From Sphingomonas sp. Leaf407 (lineage in GTDB: Bacteria > Pseudomonadota > Alphaproteobacteria > Sphingomonadales > Sphingomonadaceae): a DNA stretch of 64,000 bases. Location: the NCBI RefSeq assembly GCF_001425385.1, contig NZ_LMQO01000002.1, forward strand, positions 496,001-560,000, given 5' to 3'. The notes beneath the pieces are model-generated. The model was given only the letters and a program-made list of their open reading frames with translations. It had not been told where the DNA came from and made no database searches. Of this stretch, positions 59,258-64,000 are shown in pieces. How positions within the stretch are numbered: position 1 is the first letter of the stretch; each line of letters begins with the position of its first letter. A program made the translations under genes and the position numbers.

Positions 59258-60196
59258 TCAACCGCTATCGCCGAGGATCGCCGTCGCCGCGTGCTGTCCC
59301 GACAGCCATGCGCTTTCGACGCGCGGCGCGATCAGCCAGTCGCCGCACGCCGACAGCGCCAGCGCGGGCAGGCGGTAGCTGCCGATCCCCGCCGGAACCG
59401 AACGGGCATAGCGCCAGCGGTGCGCGGCGGCATGGACCGGCCGGGGCAGGTCGACACGCTGGGCCAGCGCATCGCGCAGTAGGTCGATCACCGTATCGCG
59501 TTCGGCTTCGAGATGGGCGGCGGACCATTCGAGCGTGGCGTGGATCGTCCATGCCTCGCCCGGCGAGCGGCCCGGCTTGGCGGCATTGCACGCCGCCGAA
59601 TCGATGATGCCGTCACGCTCGATCAGCGGCGGCAGGGCGAGCGGCCGGTCGAAGCCGAGCATCACCGTCCAGCAGGGCGCGGAGCGATGCGTATCGGCCA
59701 GCGTCGCCAGCGAATCATCGATCCCGGCGACGAGCGGGCCGACCTGTTCGGCGGGCAGCGCCACGACGATCTCGGCAAAGGGACCGTCCTCGCCAGCGTC
59801 ATGGGCGACGTGCCAGCCATCGGTATCGCGCCGGATGCCACGGACATGGCACGACCAGCGCACGTCGAGCGCGCCCGCCATCGTGGCCAGCGGGGCGTCC
59901 ATTCCCGGCGTGCCGACCCATGCGTCATCCCCCGCCGCCGGCCATGGTGCGACGATCCCGCCCCGCGTCCATGCCTGCACGGCTTCGGCGAAGCCGGGGT
60001 CGCGCACGGTCATATATTGCGCGCCGTAATCGAAGGCGAAGCGATACCCGTCGACCTCGACCGGGCGGCTCGCCATCCGGCCGCTCGGGCGGCGGCCCTT
60101 GTCGTACAGGCAGACGTCGCGCCCCGCCGCAGTCAGCCGGGTGGCACAGCTCAGCCCGGCCATGCCGGCGCCGATGATCGCGATACCCTGAGTCAT
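59258..60196 (-). CDS. FAD-dependent oxidoreductase, renalase-like
   Basis: A 312-residue flavoprotein: dinucleotide-binding motif IAIIGAGMAGLSCATRLTAAGRDVCLYDKGRRPSGRMASR, FDYGAQYMTVRDP, and a C-terminal flavin-contact segment LALSACGDWLIAPRVESAWLSGQHAATAIL. This is the renalase/NAD(P)-binding amine-oxidase branch; bacterial members oxidise the 2- or 6-dihydro isomers of NAD(P)H. The stop codon TGA is next to the end of an R3 repeat. The start at 60196 gives the conserved GAGMAG spacing. It is divergent from the GH125 gene by 112 bases. Confidence 0.85.
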   Translation of the reverse strand: MTQGIAIIGAGMAGLSCATRLTAAGRDVCLYDKGRRPSGRMASRPVEVDGYRFAFDYGAQYMTVRDPGFAEAVQAWTRGGIVAPWPAAGDDAWVGTPGMDAPLATMAGALDVRWSCHVRGIRRDTDGWHVAHDAGEDGPFAEIVVALPAEQVGPLVAGIDDSLATLADTHRSAPCWTVMLGFDRPLALPPLIERDGIIDSAACNAAKPGRSPGEAWTIHATLEWSAAHLEAERDTVIDLLRDALAQRVDLPRPVHAAAHRWRYARSVPAGIGSYRLPALALSACGDWLIAPRVESAWLSGQHAATAILGDSG

Positions 60197-60308
60197 GTGT
60201 CGTCCCACCCCTTGTTGCGGCGCGGCAACGCACGGGGCCGGCGCAATGTTGCCCCGCGCGGCGTTGCAGGGCAACGGTACGGCGACCCGTTTCAGGAGAG
60301 TTTCCGCG

Positions 60309-61784
60309 ATGCCGACCGATCGACGCAATCTGATGGCGCAGGGTGTACTGCTGGGGGCCGGCCTTGCGACCGGCGGCTTCGCGCCGGTCGCCGCCGCGCA
60401 GGCGCGGGGCGGCACGGCGGCATCGTTTCCCGCCAAGCGGCCCGCGCCCGCCGATCGCCGCTTCGTCAGTTCGGCGGTCGAGCGCGAGATCGCGCGGGTC
60501 AGCGGCATGATCGCCGATCCCGAGCTCGCGTGGCTGTTCGCCAATTGCTACCCCAACACGCTCGATACGACCGTCCGCATGAGCACGATCGGCGGCAAGC
60601 CCGACAGCTTCGTCATCACCGGCGACATCCCCTGCCTGTGGCTGCGCGATTCGGCGGCGCAGGTGAAATCCTATCTCCATCTGGCCAAACAGGATGCGAA
60701 GCTGCGCGAGCTGTTTCGCGGACTGATCGGCCGGCATGCGCGCAGCGTGCTGATCGACCCGTACGCCAATGCCTTCATGGAGGACCCGTCGGCCACCACC
60801 TCGCTAGACTGGGCGAAGACGGACGTGACCGAGATGAAGCCGGGCGTCGCCGAGCGTAAATGGGAGATCGATTCGCTATGCTATTCGATGCGGCTGTCGC
60901 ATGGCTATTGGCACGAGACGCGCGACCCCGCGCCGTTCGACGCGGCATGGGCCGATGCGATGCGCGCGATCGTGCGCACCTTTCGCGAACAGCAGCGTAA
61001 GACCTCGCCCGGTCCGTACAAGTTCCAGCGCGCGAGCCGGCAGCCGACCGAGACGCTGCTCGCCGGCTATGGCGCACCGACGCGCAAGAACGGCATGATC
61101 CATTCGGGGTTTCGTCCGTCGGACGACGCCTGCCAATATTCGCTGTTCGTGCCGGCCAATCTGTTCGCGGTGACGACGCTGCGCGAAATGGCGCGGGTGG
61201 CGAGCGAGGCACGGGGCGATGCGGCGCTCGCGAATGATGCGACGATGCTCGCCGACGAGGTCGCGGCGGCGACCGCGCAACACGGCACGATGCGGCTGGC
61301 CGACGGGCGCGAGGTGTGGGCCTATGAGGTCGACGGCTATGGCAATGCGATCTTCATGGACGATGCCAACGTTCCCTCGCTCTCCAGCCTTGCGTGGCTT
61401 GGCTGCGTGCCGGCGGACGATGCGCGCTGGCAGCGGACGGCGGCGGCGGCGTGGAGCGAGGCGAACCCGTGGTTCTTCAAGGGCAGCGCGGGCGAGGGAA
61501 TCGGCGGTCCGCATCAGGGGATGGACTATATCTGGCCGATGTCGCTGATCGTTCGCGCGCTGTCGGCGCGCGACGATGCGACGATCCTCAAATGCCTCGC
61601 CACGCTCAAGCGCAGCCACGCCGGCACCGGCTTCATGCACGAGGCGTTCGAGAAGGACGATGTGCGCAAGTTCAGCCGCGACTGGTTCGCATGGGCCAAC
61701 GGGCTGTTCGGTGAGCTGATCCTGCACCTCGCCGCGACCCGCCCGCAGTTGCTCCGGGCACCGCTCGACGCCGTGGCGGTGTAG
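60309..61784 (+). CDS. GH125 exo-alpha-1,6-mannosidase-like protein
   Basis: A 491-residue secreted glycosidase of family GH125 (formerly DUF1237). A Tat-like signal (DRRNLMAQGVLLGAGLATGG) is followed by an (alpha/alpha)6 barrel: ITGDIPCLWLRDSAAQVKSYL, DPYANAFMEDPSA, ERKWEIDSLCYSMRLSHGYWHETRD, GMIHSGFRPSDDACQYSLFVPANLFA and FMDDANVPSLSSLAWLG. The conserved WLRDSA and DDANVPSL blocks hold the catalytic acids. It removes alpha-1,6-linked mannose. AGGAGA precedes the ATG at 60309. No other mannan genes are next to it. Confidence 0.9.
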   Translation: MPTDRRNLMAQGVLLGAGLATGGFAPVAAAQARGGTAASFPAKRPAPADRRFVSSAVEREIARVSGMIADPELAWLFANCYPNTLDTTVRMSTIGGKPDSFVITGDIPCLWLRDSAAQVKSYLHLAKQDAKLRELFRGLIGRHARSVLIDPYANAFMEDPSATTSLDWAKTDVTEMKPGVAERKWEIDSLCYSMRLSHGYWHETRDPAPFDAAWADAMRAIVRTFREQQRKTSPGPYKFQRASRQPTETLLAGYGAPTRKNGMIHSGFRPSDDACQYSLFVPANLFAVTTLREMARVASEARGDAALANDATMLADEVAAATAQHGTMRLADGREVWAYEVDGYGNAIFMDDANVPSLSSLAWLGCVPADDARWQRTAAAAWSEANPWFFKGSAGEGIGGPHQGMDYIWPMSLIVRALSARDDATILKCLATLKRSHAGTGFMHEAFEKDDVRKFSRDWFAWANGLFGELILHLAATRPQLLRAPLDAVAV

Positions 61785-61854
61785 CGTCGGTCTATGGCCA
61801 TGTCTGGCTTCGGGTGAAGCCGGGCATGGCGTGGGACGGTATATTTGGGAAAAG

Positions 61855-61930
61855 TGGTGCCCGGAGACGGATTCGAACCGCCGACACTGCGATTTTCAGT
61901 CGCATGCTCTACCAACTGAGCTATCCGGGC
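61855..61930 (-). tRNA. tRNA-Phe (GAA)
   Basis: A 76-base cloverleaf on the minus strand: acceptor GCCCGGA/TCCGGGC, D arm GCTC..GAGC, anticodon arm GCGAC-TGAAAAT-GTCGC type with anticodon GAA, T arm with GGTTCGAATCC, discriminator A and an encoded CCA. It stands 30 bases downstream of yacG on the same strand. Confidence 0.97.
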
Positions 61931-61960
61931 ACGCCCGGCAGGACCGGGAGAGCCGGCCTG

Positions 61961-62161
61961 TTAGCCGCGCTCCGCAGGGCTGTCCAGCCCGGTTTCGCCT
62001 TTTTCGTCGGAAGACGCCATCGGACCCGCGATCCGATAGCCTTCGCCCATCCAGTTGAGCATGTCGCGGTCGCGACACCCCCGGCTGCAGAACGGGCGAT
62101 GGTCCACGGTGGCGGGGTTGCCGCACAGCGGGCATTTGTTACGGGAAGCGAGCCTGGACAT
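61961..62161 (-). CDS. yacG: DNA gyrase inhibitor YacG
   Basis: A 66-residue zinc protein: KCPLCGNPATVDHRPFCSRGCRDRDMLNWMGEGYRI, with the four-cysteine zinc site CPLC..FCSRGC characteristic of YacG, which binds GyrB in E. coli. The C-terminal tail is acidic. The start at 62161 overlaps the ribonuclease gene by 23 bases; an ATG six codons upstream is possible. The maf, RNase and yacG order is typical of alphaproteobacteria. Confidence 0.92.
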   Translation of the reverse strand: MSRLASRNKCPLCGNPATVDHRPFCSRGCRDRDMLNWMGEGYRIAGPMASSDEKGETGLDSPAERG

Positions 62162-63116
62162 GGCCGCCGGATATGGCAAGCATGGCGTCGCCCCGCAAGG
62201 CGAGTGCGGTGCCCAGCATGCGTTCGACCGCCGCTACCCAGTCGGGATGCGCGGCGATGACCGCCACTACTGCCGGATGCGCGGTCAGCGTGCGTTCGCC
62301 GCTGCCGCCGGTCCGCTCCGCCTGACGCAACAGCGCGCGGGCGTGGGCGGCGGGATCGGCGAACAGCTCGACCAACGAAGCGCGGCTGCGGCGGCGGACG
62401 ATCTGGAGGAAGCCGAAGCCGTTGACGGCGGTGCGCTTGAACGGTTGCGGCAGGGCCGCGTCGACCGCGTCGGCGGCGGCGATGCGAACGGCCTTGTCGC
62501 CGACGGTCGGCAGGTCGATGCCGATTGATCCGGTGATGTCGAGCCGCGCGATCGCCCGCGCCGCCGCGCGCGCGCCGGCGATGGCGAGGTCGGCGGGGGC
62601 AAGGTCGCCGTCGATGTCGATCAGCGTCATCGCCGGGGTGGGGTGGATCGACAGTGCGCCGCCGACGAACATGACCGTCCGCGTCGCCGCTTCCTCGATC
62701 AGTTCGGCCCATCCGGCTTGCGTCAGCAGGTCGCGATCGTACGGGCCGGGCAGATGCGCGCCGGGCAGGTCGGCAAGGCTCGGCGCGGGACCTATGATGG
62801 CATCTGGCGCGGCGGGGCGGGCGCGGGCGCGTTTGGGCTTGCCGGGTTCGGGCAGCGCGGGGCGGGTGATCTCGATGCGCAGCGTCGCACCTTCGGTCAC
62901 GGCGCGCGGCAGGGGGTGGAGCAGCGCCTCGCCATCGTCCCATGCGACGATGCCCTCGTTGCGGACAGGCAGACGGCGGACGAGGCGCGCGGTCAGGATC
63001 GTGCCGGCGCGGAGCAGATCGTCGGGGTCGATCCGCGCCTCGACGATCGCGCCATCGACGAGCCTCGCCGCGCGCGTCTCGCCGATGCCGCGCTCGACGA
63101 TCCAGCCTTCAGCCAA
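62139..63116 (-). CDS. short RNase E/G-type ribonuclease
   Basis: A 325-residue protein of the RNase E/G family but much shorter than RNase E: it lacks the long C-terminal scaffold. The catalytic metal motif DIDGD (TLIDIDGDLAP) and AAAIARLDITGSIGIDLPT are present, and KRTAVNGFGFLQIVRRRSRASL matches the 5'-sensor/DNase I-like core. This short form is usual next to yacG and maf in alphaproteobacteria. The start at 63116 overlaps the end of maf by 8 bases. Confidence 0.85.
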   Translation of the reverse strand: MAEGWIVERGIGETRAARLVDGAIVEARIDPDDLLRAGTILTARLVRRLPVRNEGIVAWDDGEALLHPLPRAVTEGATLRIEITRPALPEPGKPKRARARPAAPDAIIGPAPSLADLPGAHLPGPYDRDLLTQAGWAELIEEAATRTVMFVGGALSIHPTPAMTLIDIDGDLAPADLAIAGARAAARAIARLDITGSIGIDLPTVGDKAVRIAAADAVDAALPQPFKRTAVNGFGFLQIVRRRSRASLVELFADPAAHARALLRQAERTGGSGERTLTAHPAVVAVIAAHPDWVAAVERMLGTALALRGDAMLAISGGHVQARFP

Positions 63117-63678
63117 GCGGGACGCCGGCGGTTTCCAGCAGCGCGCGGGTGTCGAACAGCGGCAGGCCGATCACGCCCGAATGGCTGCCCGACAGGAAAC
63201 GGACGAAGGCTTCGGCGCGGCCCTGGATCGCATAGCCGCCGGCCTTGCCCAGTCCTTCGCCGCAGGCGACATAGGCGTCGATCTCACGCGGTTCGAGGCG
63301 TTTGAACGCGACGATCGTGTCACTGACACGGGTGCGCGCGGTGCCGTCGGGCATCAGCACGCAGACGGCGGACAGGCAATGATGCCGCCGGCCCGACAGC
63401 AGCCCAAGCAACTCGCGCTGGACCGTTTCGGTGGTGGCGGGCGGCAGGATGCGCCGGCCAACGGCGATGGTGGTGTCGCCCGCCAGCACGACCGCGCCGT
63501 CGACGGGGCCGATCGCGCGCGCCTTCGCCTCGGCCAGCCGCAGCGCATAAGGGCGCGGCAGTTCGTGCGCGAGCGGGCTCTCATCGATGTCGGGCGCTTC
63601 GACGCGGTCGGGCACCGCGCCGATCCGCGCCAGCAGGTCGCGGCGACGGGGCGAGGTGGAGGCGAGGATCAGGCGCAT
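63109..63678 (-). CDS. maf: Maf-type nucleotide pyrophosphatase
   Basis: A 189-residue Maf/YceF protein: RLILASTSPRRRDLLARIG, PDIDESPLAHELPRPYALRLAEAKARA, VVLAGDTTIAVGRRIL, the catalytic-metal Asp/Glu set and GKAGGYAIQGRAEAFVRFLSGSHSGVIGLPLF. Such enzymes hydrolyse modified or canonical nucleoside triphosphates. The start is ATG 63678, which gives the standard MRLILAS; an ATG four codons upstream also exists. It lies 26 bases after infA in a row infA-maf-rnase-yacG. Confidence 0.93.
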   Translation of the reverse strand: MRLILASTSPRRRDLLARIGAVPDRVEAPDIDESPLAHELPRPYALRLAEAKARAIGPVDGAVVLAGDTTIAVGRRILPPATTETVQRELLGLLSGRRHHCLSAVCVLMPDGTARTRVSDTIVAFKRLEPREIDAYVACGEGLGKAGGYAIQGRAEAFVRFLSGSHSGVIGLPLFDTRALLETAGVPLG

Positions 63679-63704
63679 GGCCGGGGCCATGGAAACCGCC
63701 ACGC

Positions 63705-63923
63705 TTACTTGAAGCGGTAGGTGATGCGACCCTTGGTGAGATCGTACGGGGTCAGTTCGACGAGCACCTCGTCGCCCACCAGCACGCGGATGCGGTTCTT
63801 GCGCATCTTGCCGGCGGTATGCCCCAGAATCTCGTGATCGTTCTCGAGCCGGACGCGGAACATCGCGTTGGGCAACAGCTCGACCACCTGGCCGCGCATT
63901 TCGAGAAGTTCTTCCTTCGCCAA
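63705..63923 (-). CDS. infA: translation initiation factor IF-1
   Basis: A 72-residue S1-fold protein, [71 protein letters not shown], complete and of normal length. The start is a TTG at 63923, with GAGG seven bases upstream; no ATG is available in frame to give the conserved N-terminus. It is the first gene of the infA-maf-rnase-yacG row; its promoter lies in the last 77 bases of the window. Confidence 0.95.
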   Translation of the reverse strand: MAKEELLEMRGQVVELLPNAMFRVRLENDHEILGHTAGKMRKNRIRVLVGDEVLVELTPYDLTKGRITYRFK

Positions 63924-64000
63924 ACAAATACCTCGTGTGAATAGCACGCCGCAGCAAACCGGGCGGGTTCCCATAGGCGCTGCTCGCAAAAAAGGAAAGC

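Overview
The window is a gene-dense, very GC-rich stretch of chromosome from an alphaproteobacterium, most likely a sphingomonad (Sphingomonas or a close relative). This rests on an ALAS-type HemA, a mannonate dehydratase and an Atm1 exporter that read like the Novosphingobium proteins, a short RNase E/G-type ribonuclease next to maf and infA, and many TTG/GTG starts and 4-base ATGA gene overlaps. I see no transposase, phage, plasmid or CRISPR genes; what looks mobile is a rich set of non-coding intergenic repeats.

Layout. 1-7.5 kb: a tricarboxylate (probably citrate) uptake operon on the minus strand (binding protein, porin, CitMHS carrier, AbrB-type membrane protein, alpha/beta hydrolase), divergent from a TctD/TctE-like two-component system. 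7.6-14.4 kb: a membrane-lipid neighbourhood with phosphatidylserine decarboxylase, a membrane-anchored class III aminotransferase, PmtA, an Mpo1-like protein, and a PlcP-Agt pair of the kind used to replace phospholipids by glycolipids. 14.5-19.5 kb: DUF808, AmpG-like permease, PBP4 and a dicarboxylate/amino-acid symporter. 19.5-24.3 kb: a sugar cluster (FucP-like permease, ManD, mutarotase, SDR, aldo/keto reductase) with a LacI-type operator between the divergent genes. 24.4-36.8 kb: formaldehyde-detoxifying ADH, RlpA, rpsD, chorismate mutase, a GIY-YIG/TrmJ fusion, topA, a toxin-antitoxin pair with a frameshifted toxin, dprA, plsY, murI. 37-43.4 kb: hemA, rpiB, glyA, nrdR and small genes. 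43.5-52 kb: recQ, a lipoprotein-like methyltransferase, atm1, DUF475, coq4. 52-64 kb: recF, a DEAD-box helicase, ybbP-ybbA divergent from tesA, a GH125 mannosidase, tRNA-Phe, yacG, an RNase, maf and infA.

Intergenic repeats. Seven recurring families are defined here by direct comparison within the window and called R1 to R7. R1 (paired GGGAGGGG hairpins) and R4 (a hairpin with a 30-base stem) share the same outer inverted repeat, TAGGGCCGATCGACATTCA. R2 (hairpins on CCCGCGCAGGCGGG or a close variant) occurs three times, always between convergent genes. R3 is built on CCCAGCGAAGGCTGGG. R5 is a long palindrome of GCGCAGAGGCGC-like arms that in two places encloses other repeats. R6 is a multi-hairpin element starting at stop codons. 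R7 is a GGGGAGAGGG palindrome. The two R4 copies differ by an inversion of the hairpin loop relative to the flanks. These elements fill almost all intergenic gaps over 300 bases.

Cooperation between genes. The citrate genes form one sensing and import unit. Psd, PmtA, PlcP and Agt could together make phosphatidylethanolamine and phosphatidylcholine and then swap them for glycolipids. AmpG and PBP4 belong to peptidoglycan turnover. The remainder is mostly housekeeping.
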